Positions 1-8,780 of a DNA stretch of 43,866 bases are shown here, one piece after another (the stretch's first letter is position 1; the number at the start of each line of letters is the position of its first letter). This DNA comes from Moraxella caviae (GTDB lineage: Bacteria > Pseudomonadota > Gammaproteobacteria > Pseudomonadales > Moraxellaceae). The position numbers and the translations under genes were made by a program. The DNA lies in the NCBI RefSeq assembly GCF_002014985.1, contig NZ_MUXU01000003.1:1-43866 (forward strand). The letters are read 5' to 3'. Below the pieces are notes generated by a model. It did not search any database. It was not told where the DNA came from and saw only the letters and a list, made by a program, of their open reading frames with translations.

Positions 1-92
1 TTTGCTTTTTGGGTTTTTGGAGAAGGAAAAAGGGCGGAAGCAGGGTAAATGAAATCATTGGCAAAGAAAATAAAAAATTTTCAATAAAAAGG

Positions 93-120
93 TTGCATTT
101 ACTAAAATCTTTGCTATAAT
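93..120 (+). promoter_or_regulatory. Promoter of tRNA-Trp-secE-nusG
   Basis: A -35 box TTGCAT (93-98) and a -10 box TATAAT (115-120) are separated by 16 bp, and TGC in front of the -10 makes it an extended -10. The predicted start is about 12 nt before the tRNA 5' end. No terminator is visible between the tRNA and secE, so secE and nusG are probably read from here too. Bases 1-92 show no gene; in relatives a tuf gene lies upstream. Confidence 0.8.
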
Positions 121-138
121 AGCAATCCTTAACACCCT

Positions 139-214
139 AGGCGACTGGCTCAATTGGTAGAGCAGCGGACTCCAAATCCGCAGGTTGGGGGTTCGAGTCC
201 CTCGTCGCCTGCCA
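139..214 (+). tRNA. tRNA-Trp (anticodon CCA)
   Basis: This is a 76-nt cloverleaf. The acceptor arm AGGCGAC (139-145) pairs with GTCGCCT (204-210), followed by discriminator G and an encoded CCA (212-214). The anticodon stem GCGGA/TCCGC closes the loop CTCCAAA with anticodon CCA at 172-174. The T-loop motif GTTCGAGTCC is intact. A tRNA-Trp just before secE-nusG is the conserved arrangement in many gammaproteobacteria. Confidence 0.97.
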
Positions 215-275
215 TCTTTATTTCTCCACACCATTTCTTTATTTTCGTATTGGTCAGTCCAAGGCTTATTCCTGC

Positions 276-743
276 ATGAGTGATAATAAAACACGTCTTG
301 ATACCCAGACCGACACGGCAACGCCCTCATCAAAACAGCCCGTTACCGTTTCTAAGGAAAACATCGTAGATGTTGCGACAACACGTTCTGCCAAAGACAT
401 GATTTTGTGGCTTTTGGCTATCGTTGCGCTGATTGCATCAACGCTGGTTTCGCAGTATTTGCCACGCTATTGGGCGCAGGCGAATGACGTATGGACGCAG
501 CTTGGTATCACAGTGGCGCTGGTGGTGTTTGCGATTGTGTGTCTGGCTTTGACCAACCAAGGGCGCGCCTTTAAAGTACTGCTTAAAGACGCAGGCATTG
601 AGCTACGCCGAGTTACTTGGCCGACCAAAAACGAAACCATTCGCTACACTTGGCAAGTCATTGTTGTGATGATTATTGTCGGCTTTATCGTGTGGCTTTT
701 GGATAATGCGTTCAATTATTTGCTTGGTTTTATCTTGCACTGA
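276..743 (+). CDS. secE: Preprotein translocase subunit SecE
   Basis: SecE is the small essential subunit of the SecYEG inner-membrane translocon and clamps SecY. The 155-residue product has a polar N-terminus of about 40 residues and then three hydrophobic segments (about 42-60, 74-92 and 128-148), the three-helix layout of enterobacterial SecE. The hallmark cytoplasmic motif ELRRVTWPTKNE lies before the last helix. The ATG at 276 has a modest AAGG at 261-264 upstream. It sits between tRNA-Trp and nusG, as expected for this gene. Confidence 0.96.
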   Translation: MSDNKTRLDTQTDTATPSSKQPVTVSKENIVDVATTRSAKDMILWLLAIVALIASTLVSQYLPRYWAQANDVWTQLGITVALVVFAIVCLALTNQGRAFKVLLKDAGIELRRVTWPTKNETIRYTWQVIVVMIIVGFIVWLLDNAFNYLLGFILH

Positions 744-808
744 TCAGATTGCACGAAAAGTCCAGACGAAAAACAAGTTCATACTAATAGGATTTACGGG
801 GTATTGTC

Positions 809-1339
809 ATGCGTTGGTATATTATCCAAGCGTTTTCAGGCTATGAAAAACAAGTACAGCGTTCATTGATTGAGCGCATCAAGCGCAGCGGCTTAGAAGA
901 GCAGTTTGGCGATGTGCTTGTGCCAACCGAAGAAGTGGTTGAAATGCGTGAAGGCAAAAAACGCACCGTTGAGCATAAGTTGTTTCCGGGTTATGTATTG
1001 ATTAACATGGAGATGACTGAAGACACTTGGCACGTTGTGAAAGATTGCCCAAACATCACAGGCTTTATTGGTGGCACTCCAGAAAATCCTGCGCCAATCA
1101 CCCAAGTGGAAGCCGACCGCATTTTGAACCGTATCCAAAAAGGCGGCGACACACCACGTCCGAAGACTTTGTTTGAGCCGGGCGAAGAAGTGTTGGTGAT
1201 TGATGGCCCGTTCACTGACTTCAAAGGCTTGGTGAAAAAAGTGGATTATGACAAATCTAAACTTCACTTGACCGTCAGCGTATTTAACCGCCCAACCGAT
1301 GTAGAATTGGAATTTACAAAGGTTGAAAAGCTGGTTTAA
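809..1339 (+). CDS. nusG: Transcription termination/antitermination protein NusG
   Basis: NusG binds RNA polymerase, suppresses pausing, and links it to Rho or to ribosomal S10. The 176-residue product begins MRWYIIQAFSGYEKQV, the typical NGN-domain start, carries KRTVEHKLFPGYVL in the N-terminal domain, and ends with a KOW domain (FEPGEEVLVIDGPFTDFKG, about residues 126-144). Length matches E. coli NusG (181). An SD-like CGGGG precedes the start by 8 nt. The end of the gene carries the promoter of the following ribosomal operon. Confidence 0.97.
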   Translation: MRWYIIQAFSGYEKQVQRSLIERIKRSGLEEQFGDVLVPTEEVVEMREGKKRTVEHKLFPGYVLINMEMTEDTWHVVKDCPNITGFIGGTPENPAPITQVEADRILNRIQKGGDTPRPKTLFEPGEEVLVIDGPFTDFKGLVKKVDYDKSKLHLTVSVFNRPTDVELEFTKVEKLV

Positions 1340-1351
1340 TTGTGTTATAAT
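1323..1351 (+). promoter_or_regulatory. Promoter of the rplKAJL operon
   Basis: The -35 box TTGAAA (1323-1328) and -10 box TATAAT (1346-1351) have an ideal 17-bp spacer, with TG at 1343-1344 giving an extended -10. The -35 lies inside the last codons of nusG. This is one of the best promoter matches in the window, fitting the demand for ribosomal protein synthesis. The leader to rplK is about 130 nt. Confidence 0.85.
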
Positions 1352-1401
1352 AGAAAAATTCGCTTCAGATGGCGTAAATTGCTTTCTGAAGCTTTTTAGC
1401 G

Positions 1402-1436
1402 AAAAATACAAATAAGGCATTCTTGCTTGTATTTTT
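1402..1436 (+). terminator. AT-rich hairpin with T-tract in the rplK leader
   Basis: AAAAATACAA (1402-1411) pairs perfectly with TTGTATTTTT (1427-1436), and the 15-nt loop can form a further AAG/CTT stem. The 3' arm itself is the T-tract. It may end readthrough from nusG or act as an attenuator or L1/L11 control element in the rplK leader. The stem is AT-rich, so termination efficiency is uncertain. Confidence 0.45.
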
Positions 1437-1490
1437 GAAATACTCGGGGAGCTAATTTTAGCGTTATCACCCACTATCGGAGAATATCTC

Positions 1491-1922
1491 ATGGCAAAGA
1501 AGATTGATGGCTACATCAAGCTGCAAGTGCCTGCTGGTAAGGCAAACCCATCACCACCGATTGGTCCAGCTTTGGGTCAAAAAGGTGTGAACATCATGGC
1601 ATTCTGTAAAGAGTTCAACGCTGCATCAGCGAACTTTGAGCCGGGCTTGCCAATTCCAGTTGTAATCACCGTATTTAATGACAAGTCTTTCACCTTCATC
1701 ATGAAGTCGCCACCAGCAGCAGTATTGCTACGCAAGGCGGCTGGCGTTGCTAAAGGTTCAAGCGTGCCAAACAAAACTAAAGTTGGTACTGTAACTCGCG
1801 CGCAACTTGAAGAAATCGTGAAAACCAAAGAAGCGGATCTCACCGCTGCTGACCTAGAAGCTGCAATCCGTACTATCGCTGGTACTGCTCGCTCAATGGG
1901 TCTTAACGTGGAGGGTGTGTAA
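1491..1922 (+). CDS. rplK: 50S ribosomal protein L11
   Basis: L11 binds the GTPase-associated centre of 23S rRNA and is needed for stringent activation of RelA. The 143 residues match the family length and start [20 protein letters not shown], with [22 protein letters not shown] in the N-terminal domain. The C-terminal RNA-binding domain includes the [14 protein letters not shown] and [12 protein letters not shown] segments. CGGAGA lies 7 nt before the ATG. The stop codon overlaps the rplA start by one base (TAATG), so the two are translationally coupled. Confidence 0.98.
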   Translation: MAKKIDGYIKLQVPAGKANPSPPIGPALGQKGVNIMAFCKEFNAASANFEPGLPIPVVITVFNDKSFTFIMKSPPAAVLLRKAAGVAKGSSVPNKTKVGTVTRAQLEEIVKTKEADLTAADLEAAIRTIAGTARSMGLNVEGV

Positions 1923-2623
1923 TGGCTAAGCTAACTAAGCGTCAAAAGCTGATCAACGAAAAAGTTGATAGCAACAAACTATACACCATCGAAGAAGCGG
2001 TTGCGATTTTGAATGACTTGCCAGCGGCAAAATTCAAAGAATCTATCGACATCGCTATCAACCTAGGCGTTGATCCACGTAAATCTGACCAAGTGGTTCG
2101 TGGTGCAACCAACCTTCCTGCAGGTACTGGCAAAACCAAGCGTGTTGCAGTATTTGCTCAAGGCGCAGCAGCAGACGCTGCTAAAGAAGCAGGCGCTGAC
2201 GTGGTAGGTTTTGAAGATTTGGCAGAAAGCATCAAAGCTGGTAACATGGACTTTGATGTTGTGATTGCATCTCCAGACGCAATGCGTGTGGTAGGTCAGT
2301 TGGGTACAATCCTAGGCCCACGCGGTCTTATGCCAAACCCAAAAGTTGGCACAGTAACTGCTGACGTTGCTACTGCGGTGAAAAACACCAAAGCAGGTCA
2401 GGCTCAGTACCGTGTAGACAAAGCAGGTATTATCCACGCTTCTATCGGTCAAGTAGGTTTCACTGGTGAGCAAATCGAACAAAACGCAACTGCGCTATTG
2501 AACGATTTGAAACGTGCAAAACCAGCAACTTCTAAAGGTATCTACATCAAGAAGATCACGCTGTCTAGCACTATGGGTCCGGGCCTTGCGATTGACCCAG
2601 TTCCACACCGTGCGAACAAATAA
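1922..2623 (+). CDS. rplA: 50S ribosomal protein L1
   Basis: L1 forms the mobile stalk at the ribosomal E site. In E. coli it represses its own operon by binding the mRNA leader. The 233-residue product is full length and contains the conserved [19 protein letters not shown] segment (about residues 123-141). The ATG overlaps the rplK stop by one base. It is followed by a 290-nt structured leader before rplJ. Confidence 0.98.
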   Translation: MAKLTKRQKLINEKVDSNKLYTIEEAVAILNDLPAAKFKESIDIAINLGVDPRKSDQVVRGATNLPAGTGKTKRVAVFAQGAAADAAKEAGADVVGFEDLAESIKAGNMDFDVVIASPDAMRVVGQLGTILGPRGLMPNPKVGTVTADVATAVKNTKAGQAQYRVDKAGIIHASIGQVGFTGEQIEQNATALLNDLKRAKPATSKGIYIKKITLSSTMGPGLAIDPVPHRANK

Positions 2624-2913
2624 TTTGCTTATTTAAGCAAAACCGTTGCTGCTTGACCCGTGTTTAATTAAAAATAACACAAGCAGCAACGATGACGAAT
2701 TAATATTATTAGTTCAGCACAACGGGTTGTGCTGTCTAAGACCGTAGGTATCAATGATTGTTCTCAAGCATTGATGTAAATTATGAATAAAATCATACGC
2801 CTACGCAGACGGAACGATCAATCTGGTCGCCGTATTGGTGCAAACGTTTTCAGCGTTTGTAAAATTTGCTTATCGTTTCGGCAGTTTTGAGACGATAAAT
2901 ATGGAGACAACCC
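2624..2913 (+). promoter_or_regulatory. rplJ leader with nested hairpins (probable L10-L7/L12 control region)
   Basis: GTTGCTGCTT (2645-2654) pairs with AAGCAGCAAC (2681-2690), with an inner GTGTT/AACAC stem (2660-2664/2676-2680). A second perfect hairpin is CAGCACAA-CGGG-TTGTGCTG (2715-2734). CCGTAGG near 2742 can pair with CCTACG near 2800. In E. coli the rplJ leader binds the L10-L7/L12 complex for autogenous control; position and structure agree, but the binding site itself is inferred. No gene and no clear promoter are seen here. Confidence 0.6.
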
Positions 2914-3417
2914 ATGGCACTAAATCTTCAAGACAAACAAGCAATTGTTGCTGAAGTAAGTGAAGTTGCCAATGTTGCCCTTTCTGCTGTGGTTGCTGAC
3001 TCTCGTGGCGTAACCGTAGCACAGATGACCGAACTTCGTAAGAAAGCTCGTGAAGCTGGCGTTGATATGCGTATCGTTCGTAACACTTTGTTGCGCCGTG
3101 CGCTTGAAGACAGCAGCTTTGCTTGCTTGAATGACGTATTCGTTGGTCCTACTTTGATTGCATTCTCAAAAGAACATCCGGGTGCAGCAGCACGCTTGTT
3201 CAAAGAATTTGCAAAAGCCAACGACAAGTTTGAAATCAAAGGCGCAGCGTTTGAAGGCGAATTCATCGACGCAAAATCAATCGATCGCTTGGCAACTCTA
3301 CCAACTTACGAAGAAGCTATCGCACGTTTGATGGGCACTATGAAAGAAGCAGCGGCAGGCAAACTTGCTCGCACCTTGGCAGCCCTTCGCGACAAGCTAC
3401 AAGCAGAAGCGGCATAA
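2914..3417 (+). CDS. rplJ: 50S ribosomal protein L10
   Basis: L10 anchors L7/L12 dimers to the ribosomal stalk. The 167-residue product begins [15 protein letters not shown], with the conserved [19 protein letters not shown] and [10 protein letters not shown] segments. The C-terminal helix that binds L7/L12 ([16 protein letters not shown]) is present. GGAGA lies 7 nt before the start. It is followed after 62 nt by rplL. Confidence 0.97.
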   Translation: MALNLQDKQAIVAEVSEVANVALSAVVADSRGVTVAQMTELRKKAREAGVDMRIVRNTLLRRALEDSSFACLNDVFVGPTLIAFSKEHPGAAARLFKEFAKANDKFEIKGAAFEGEFIDAKSIDRLATLPTYEEAIARLMGTMKEAAAGKLARTLAALRDKLQAEAA

Positions 3418-3479
3418 GTCGCGCGCGGTTAGCGTATTTTGGTTTACTTTATTCAATTTACTAATTAGGAATGATTGCT

Positions 3480-3854
3480 ATGTCACTTACTAACGAACAA
3501 ATCCTAGACGCCATCGCTGAAAAATCAGTAATGGAAATCGTTGAACTTATCTCTGCAATGGAAGAGAAGTTTGGTGTATCAGCAGCTGCACTAGCAGCAG
3601 CACCTGCAGCTGGCGGCGACGCTGGTGGCGCAGCTGAAGAGAAAGACGACTTCAACGTTGTTCTTACTAACGGCGGCGACAAAAAAGTTGCAGTTATTAA
3701 AGTTGTGCGTGAAGTTACTGGTCTTGGCCTTAAAGAAGCGAAAGACTTGGTTGAAGGCGCACCACAAACTGTTAAAGAAGGTGCTTCTAAAGCTGAAGCT
3801 GAAGAGCTTAAGAAGAAACTTGAAGAAGCTGGCGCTTCTGTTGAGCTTAAATAA
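3480..3854 (+). CDS. rplL: 50S ribosomal protein L7/L12
   Basis: L7/L12 is the multicopy stalk protein that recruits translation GTPases. The 124-residue product has the N-terminal dimerisation domain, an Ala-rich hinge (about residues 36-52) and the C-terminal factor-binding domain with [21 protein letters not shown] chose the ATG at 3480 because AGGA (3467-3470) is 9 nt upstream; the in-frame ATG at 3471 directly abuts that SD. A terminator-like hairpin follows at 3937. Confidence 0.97.
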   Translation: MSLTNEQILDAIAEKSVMEIVELISAMEEKFGVSAAALAAAPAAGGDAGGAAEEKDDFNVVLTNGGDKKVAVIKVVREVTGLGLKEAKDLVEGAPQTVKEGASKAEAEELKKKLEEAGASVELK

Positions 3855-3936
3855 TCTTTTTGATTATCTAACGCTTTACAAATTGACGCAGTGCGGTGAG
3901 CAAAGATTGCTTTGCTTGCCCACCGTGAAAATTAAG

Positions 3937-3973
3937 AAAAAACCAATAATGTTCTTGCATTATTGGTTTTTTT
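3937..3973 (+). terminator. Terminator downstream of rplL
   Basis: AAAAAACCAATAAT (3937-3950) is perfectly complementary to ATTATTGGTTTTTT (3959-3972), with an 8-nt loop ending in a T-run. It lies 83 nt after rplL, the place where E. coli has a partial attenuator between rplL and rpoB. A promoter overlaps its loop and 3' arm. Confidence 0.75.
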
Positions 3974-3983
3974 GTATTATAAT
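3955..3983 (+). promoter_or_regulatory. Promoter embedded in the rplL terminator
   Basis: TTGCAT (3955-3960, in the terminator loop) and TATAAT (3978-3983) are exactly 17 bp apart. The terminator's 3' arm and T-run form the spacer. Predicted transcription begins near 3990, more than 600 nt before rpoB and about 150 nt before a second strong terminator. Confidence 0.65.
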
Positions 3984-3989
3984 TTGGAA

Positions 3990-4140
3990 TTTGACCTTTG
4001 GTGTTTTGCACGGCTTTTGGCGCATTGGTTGGGCTAAACAAACCTGCACACCGACAAAAGGACAAACTTTCCCTATGCAGACAGTCTTTTTATTCACCAA
4101 ACTTGGCTAAGCTAAGTACGTTTCGTGCTTGGCGTTTTTT
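3990..4140 (+). ncRNA. Candidate small RNA or attenuated leader between rplL and rpoB
   Basis: This segment is bounded by a consensus promoter (3955-3983) and a compact intrinsic terminator (4111-4140), giving a predicted transcript of about 150 nt. I see no convincing ORF with an SD sequence in it and do not recognise an RNA family. It could be an independent sRNA. Alternatively it is a leader whose terminator attenuates transcription into rpoBC. Both boundaries are visible; that a transcript accumulates is inferred. Confidence 0.4.
4111..4140 (+). terminator. Intrinsic terminator upstream of rpoB
   Basis: GCTAAGTACG (4111-4120) and CGTGCTTGGC (4124-4133) form a 10-bp stem with two G-T pairs and a TTT loop, followed by G and six T. 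It has the classic intrinsic-terminator form, but lies 460 nt before rpoB with no protein gene directly before it. Confidence 0.7.
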
Positions 4141-4600
4141 CGTGTCTGATTGTTTTTCAGTGTGTTTGATGGCTTTTAAGTTTTAAGCATTTACACGAAA
4201 AGACATTTGATGATGGCATCGAGCGTGAAATTAGGCAGCTGCATAAGGTTATCTTGGCTAAAACTGCCAAAAACAAAGCAATTTTGATAGATTTTAAGGC
4301 TGTATTAGGCAGGCTGATTTGGCAAAATGCTTGTGATAGCGTGCTTTAGCGTGATTTTAAATGCGGCATGAAGCATTGGTGAGACAGATGATGATTTGGT
4401 GTAATAGGGACGCCATTGAATGATTTGTTTGGCGATGGTTTGTGCGATGTGAGTTTGTCCGATCATTGATGGCGCAGGTGTTTTGCCATCAAAACCGCGT
4501 TTTGTGGTTGATCTTGTGGTTTTAATCAGTTGGGTGGGCGTGCGCTGCGTGGCGTTGGCTGTGCGGGCGTGCCTTCCTAAGTTTAACGTAAGGAATCTTA
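4141..4600 (+). other. Untranslated stretch before rpoB
   Basis: I see no supported gene here; a minus-strand frame that runs into rpoB is a shadow. Short inverted repeats are present, including GATGGC/GCCATC near 4468-4490 and a wobble stem AAAACCGC/GTGGTTTT near 4493-4535. I found no convincing promoter, so rpoBC probably depends on readthrough from upstream. Confidence 0.5.
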
Positions 4601-7600
4601 ATGGCATATTCTTATACTGAAAAAAAACGCATTCGTAAAAGTTTTTCACAACTTCCAGACGTCATGGACGTGCCATACTTGTTGGCAATCCAAGTAGATT
4701 CTTACGAGCAGTTTTTGCAAGAACACAAAAAGCCAAAAGCCCGTGCGAATGTGGGCTTGCAAGCGGCTTTTTCGTCTATTTTCCCAATTTATAGCCACTC
4801 GGGCAATGCCGAGTTGCAATTTGTAGAGTATTATTTGGGCGAGCCTGAATTTGATGAGCGCGAGTGCATCATGCGTGGCTCAACGTTTGCTGCGCCTTTG
4901 CGTGTCAAAATCCGCTTGGTGATTAAAGACAAAGACAGCAAGGATAAAGACAGCAAAGCCGCCATCAAAGACATTCGTGAACAAAACGTCTACATGGGCG
5001 AAATCCCATTGATGACCGAAAACGGTACGTTCATCATCAACGGCACCGAGCGTGTGATTGTATCGCAGTTGCACCGCTCTCCGGGCGTGTTCTTTGACCA
5101 CGACAAGGGCAAATCACATTCTAGCGGTAAAGTGCTGTATAACGCACGCATCATTCCATACCGTGGTTCGTGGCTTGATTTTGAATTTGACGTAAAAGAT
5201 TTGGTGTACGCGCGTATTGACCGCCGCCGTAAACTTTTGGCGACCATTATTTTGCGTGCCATCGGCATGAACACTGCCGACATTTTGGCGACTTTCTTTG
5301 AAACGGTGCAAGTATTCAAAGGCGAAGAGTCTTTTGAAGTGGAGCTGATTGCTGAGCGTTTGCAAGGCGAGATGGCACAATTTGACATTGTATCGCCAGA
5401 TGGCAAGGTAATCGTTGAGCAGGGCAAGCGCATCAACGCACGCCGCATCAAGGAAATTCAGGCAGCTGGCATGACCAAACTTGCCGTGCCTGATGAATAC
5501 CTGTACGAGCGCATTTTGGCAGAAGACATCGTGTATCACGATGAAGTGATTGCACGTGCAAATACGCTGATTGACCACGAGCTACTGGTAAAACTTGCCG
5601 ACAAAGACATCAAAGGCTTTAAAATCCTATTCACCAACGACATCGATCACGGCGCATACATCGCAGACACACTGCGTGCTGACACCGTAACCAGCCGTGA
5701 AGAAGCCTTGATTGAAATCTATAAAGTCATGCGTCCGGGTGAGCCGCCAACCCTAGAAACGGCAGAAAAACTGTTTGAATCTATGTTCTTTAGCCAAGAG
5801 CGTTATGATTTGTCAAACGTTGGCCGCATGAAGTTCAACCGCCGCTTGGGTCGTGAATTTGTAGAAACTGACGATCCAGACGTGCAGCGCGATCAAGGCG
5901 TACTGTCAAATGCTGACATCGTGGACGTGCTAAAAGAGTTGATCGAAATCCGTAACGGCCGCGGCGAAGTGGACGACATTGACCACTTGGGTAACCGCCG
6001 TATCCGCTCTGTAGGCGAGATGACCGAAAACCAATTCCGCATTGGTCTTGCGCGTGTGGAGCGTGCGGTAAAAGAGCGTCTGACTGCAGCTGAGTCTGAC
6101 AATCTATCACCACAAGATTTGATCAACTCAAAACCTGTGGCAGCGGCAATCAAAGAATTCTTTGGTTCATCGCAGCTTTCGCAGTTCATGGACCAAAACA
6201 ACCCATTGTCAGAAATCACGCATAAGCGCCGTGTTTCTGCGCTTGGCCCGGGCGGTTTGACTCGTGAGCGTGCTGGCTTTGAAGTGCGTGACGTACATAA
6301 CACCCACTACGGCCGTGTGTGTCCGATTGAAACGCCTGAAGGCCCAAACATTGGTTTGATTAACTCTTTGGCGGTATTTGCCAAGACCAACAACTTCGGC
6401 TTCCTAGAAACGCCATATCGCCGCGTGATTGATGGCAAAGTTACAGACGACATTGAATATATGTCTGCCATTGAAGAAGTGGGTGCGGTGATTGCACAGG
6501 CAGACTCGCCAATGAACGATCAAGGCGAGCTGACCGAAGAGATGGTTATGGTGCGCTATCAAGGCGAATCGGTGCGTATGGGTGTGGATAAAGTAACGCA
6601 TATGGACGTATCGCCACGCCAAGTGGTGTCTGTAGCGGCAAGTTTGATTCCGTTCCTAGAGCATGATGACGCAAACCGTGCATTGATGGGTGCGAACATG
6701 CAGCGTCAGGCTGTACCGACTTTGCGCAGCGATAAGCCGCTTGTGGGTACGGGCATGGAGCGCCATGTGGCACGCGATTCTGGTGTGTGTGTGGTTGCCA
6801 AGCGTGGCGGCGTGATTGAAGAAGTGGACGCCAGCCGTGTGATCGTGCGTGTGAACGAAGACGAAATGACCGCAGGTGAAGCAGGTATTGATATTTATAA
6901 CCTGATCAAATACACCCGCTCAAACCAAAACACCTGTATCAACCAGCGCATCATCGTGAACGAAGGCGATGTGATTGCGCGCGGTGATATCTTGGCGGAC
7001 GGCCCATCTACCGACCTTGGTGAGTTGGCGCTTGGTCAAAATATGCGTGTGGCGTTCATGCCTTGGAATGGCTATAACTTTGAAGACTCGATTTTGCTGT
7101 CTGAGCGTGTGGTACAAGAAGACCGCTTTACTACCATTCACATTCAAGAGCTGACCTGTGTGGCGCGCGACACCAAACTTGGGCCTGAAGAAATCACTGC
7201 CGATATTCCAAACGTGGGCGAAGCGGCGTTGTCAAATCTTGACGAAGCGGGCATCGTGTACATCGGTGCAGAAGTGGACGCAGGCGATATTTTGGTGGGC
7301 AAGGTAACGCCAAAAGGCGAAAGCCAGCTGACACCAGAAGAAAAACTTTTGCGTGCGATTTTCGGTGAAAAAGCCGCTGACGTAAAAGACACATCTTTGC
7401 GTGTGCCGTCATCTACTAAAGGTACGGTGATTGATGTGCAGGTATTCACTCGTGATGGCTTGGAAAAAGACAGCCGTGCTAAAGCGATTGAAAAAGCCAT
7501 GCTGGACAACTACCGCAAAGACCTAAAAGAAGAGCTGAACATCTTTGAAGCAGCGGCTCGTGGTCGTATCGTCAGTCTATTGTCTGGCAAAACCGTAAGC

Positions 7601-8707
7601 GGCGGCGCTGGCTTTAAAGCAGGCACGGTATTGAGCGCAGAAAATCTTGAAAATCTGCCACTTGAGACCTTGCTTGACATTCAGCCTGCCGAAGAAGAAG
7701 TGTCTGAGCGTTTGACGCAAATCGCTGAATACCTAAGCGAAAAACAAAAAGACATTGACAATAAATTTGCCGATAAGAAACGCAAGCTGACCCAAGGCGA
7801 TGATTTGGCGCATGGCGTACAAAAAATCGTTAAGGTGTATTTGGCGGTGAAACGCCGCATTCAGCCGGGCGATAAGATGGCAGGTCGTCATGGTAACAAA
7901 GGCGTGGTATCACGCATCATGCCAGTAGAAGACATGCCTTATGATGAAAATGGCAACCCTGTGGACATCGTGCTAAACCCGCTGGGCGTACCATCGCGTA
8001 TGAATATCGGTCAGGTGCTAGAAACGCACCTTGGTATGGCGGCAAAAGGCTTGGGCGATAAGATTGATCAAATGCTAAAAGCGCAAGCGGCGGTGGCTGA
8101 ACTGCGTGAGTTCCTTGACAAGATTTATAACCAAGTTGGCGGTGAGCAAGTGGATTTGAACAGCCTGTCTGATGAAGACTTGTTGGCGCTTGCCAAAAAC
8201 CTACGTCAAGGCGTGCCAATGGGTACAGCGGTATTTGATGGCGCGAAAGAAACGCAAATCAAAGCCTTGCTTGAGCTTGCCGATTTGTCGCCAACAGGTC
8301 AGCAAACGCTGTATGACGGCCGCACAGGTAAGAAATTTGACCGTCCTGTTACCGTGGGCTATATGTACATGCTCAAGCTGAACCACTTGGTTGATGACAA
8401 GATGCACGCGCGTTCAACAGGCTCGTACAGCTTGGTAACTCAGCAGCCGCTGGGTGGTAAAGCGCAGTTTGGTGGTCAGCGTTTTGGTGAGATGGAAGTG
8501 TGGGCGCTAGAAGCATATGGCGCGACTTACACCTTGCAAGAAATGCTTACCGTGAAGTCGGACGACGTTGAAGGCCGTACACGCATGTATAAGAACATCG
8601 TTGATGGCGAACAGTACATGAATCCCGGCATGCCGGAGTCGTTCAATGTATTGACCAAAGAAATTCGCTCGCTGGGCATCAATATTGACTTGAAAGAAAA
8701 GAAATAA
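4601..8707 (+). CDS. rpoB: DNA-directed RNA polymerase subunit beta
   Basis: This is the catalytic beta subunit of RNA polymerase. The 1368-residue product is full length, with the beta protrusion motif [19 protein letters not shown] and the switch/active-site segments [14 protein letters not shown] and [19 protein letters not shown]. The rifampicin pocket (residues 523-546) is wild-type: Asp531, His541 and Ser546 correspond to E. coli 516, 526 and 531. TAAGGAA sits before the ATG. A small tandem duplication (KDKDS twice) occurs near residues 108-118. rpoC follows after 73 nt. Confidence 0.98.
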   Translation: MAYSYTEKKRIRKSFSQLPDVMDVPYLLAIQVDSYEQFLQEHKKPKARANVGLQAAFSSIFPIYSHSGNAELQFVEYYLGEPEFDERECIMRGSTFAAPLRVKIRLVIKDKDSKDKDSKAAIKDIREQNVYMGEIPLMTENGTFIINGTERVIVSQLHRSPGVFFDHDKGKSHSSGKVLYNARIIPYRGSWLDFEFDVKDLVYARIDRRRKLLATIILRAIGMNTADILATFFETVQVFKGEESFEVELIAERLQGEMAQFDIVSPDGKVIVEQGKRINARRIKEIQAAGMTKLAVPDEYLYERILAEDIVYHDEVIARANTLIDHELLVKLADKDIKGFKILFTNDIDHGAYIADTLRADTVTSREEALIEIYKVMRPGEPPTLETAEKLFESMFFSQERYDLSNVGRMKFNRRLGREFVETDDPDVQRDQGVLSNADIVDVLKELIEIRNGRGEVDDIDHLGNRRIRSVGEMTENQFRIGLARVERAVKERLTAAESDNLSPQDLINSKPVAAAIKEFFGSSQLSQFMDQNNPLSEITHKRRVSALGPGGLTRERAGFEVRDVHNTHYGRVCPIETPEGPNIGLINSLAVFAKTNNFGFLETPYRRVIDGKVTDDIEYMSAIEEVGAVIAQADSPMNDQGELTEEMVMVRYQGESVRMGVDKVTHMDVSPRQVVSVAASLIPFLEHDDANRALMGANMQRQAVPTLRSDKPLVGTGMERHVARDSGVCVVAKRGGVIEEVDASRVIVRVNEDEMTAGEAGIDIYNLIKYTRSNQNTCINQRIIVNEGDVIARGDILADGPSTDLGELALGQNMRVAFMPWNGYNFEDSILLSERVVQEDRFTTIHIQELTCVARDTKLGPEEITADIPNVGEAALSNLDEAGIVYIGAEVDAGDILVGKVTPKGESQLTPEEKLLRAIFGEKAADVKDTSLRVPSSTKGTVIDVQVFTRDGLEKDSRAKAIEKAMLDNYRKDLKEELNIFEAAARGRIVSLLSGKTVSGGAGFKAGTVLSAENLENLPLETLLDIQPAEEEVSERLTQIAEYLSEKQKDIDNKFADKKRKLTQGDDLAHGVQKIVKVYLAVKRRIQPGDKMAGRHGNKGVVSRIMPVEDMPYDENGNPVDIVLNPLGVPSRMNIGQVLETHLGMAAKGLGDKIDQMLKAQAAVAELREFLDKIYNQVGGEQVDLNSLSDEDLLALAKNLRQGVPMGTAVFDGAKETQIKALLELADLSPTGQQTLYDGRTGKKFDRPVTVGYMYMLKLNHLVDDKMHARSTGSYSLVTQQPLGGKAQFGGQRFGEMEVWALEAYGATYTLQEMLTVKSDDVEGRTRMYKNIVDGEQYMNPGMPESFNVLTKEIRSLGINIDLKEKK

Positions 8708-8727
8708 TATTGCAAGCCTAGCCGCTA

Positions 8728-8750
8728 CCCAGACACGCATTGTGTCTGGG
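8728..8750 (+). other. Perfect hairpin between rpoB and rpoC
   Basis: CCCAGACAC (8728-8736) pairs with GTGTCTGGG (8742-8750) around a GCATT loop. There is no T-run, so it is not an intrinsic terminator. It could be an RNA processing or stabilising element in the rpoBC mRNA. Confidence 0.6.
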
Positions 8751-8780
8751 ACTTATTGACGAATACAACGGAGAATCCTT

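Noticed and set aside
893..1492. Minus-strand open frame of 199 codons over nusG and the rplK leader
   Set aside because: It is antisense to nusG and spans the rplK promoter; its composition mirrors nusG codons.
3625..4110. Plus-strand frame of 161 codons overlapping rplL
   Set aside because: It is an out-of-frame reading of rplL that runs through the terminator; the Lys/Leu-rich product is a shadow.
4305..4649. Minus-strand open frame of 114 codons before and into rpoB
   Set aside because: It overlaps the rpoB start, has no SD and no recognisable domain; it is a shadow frame.
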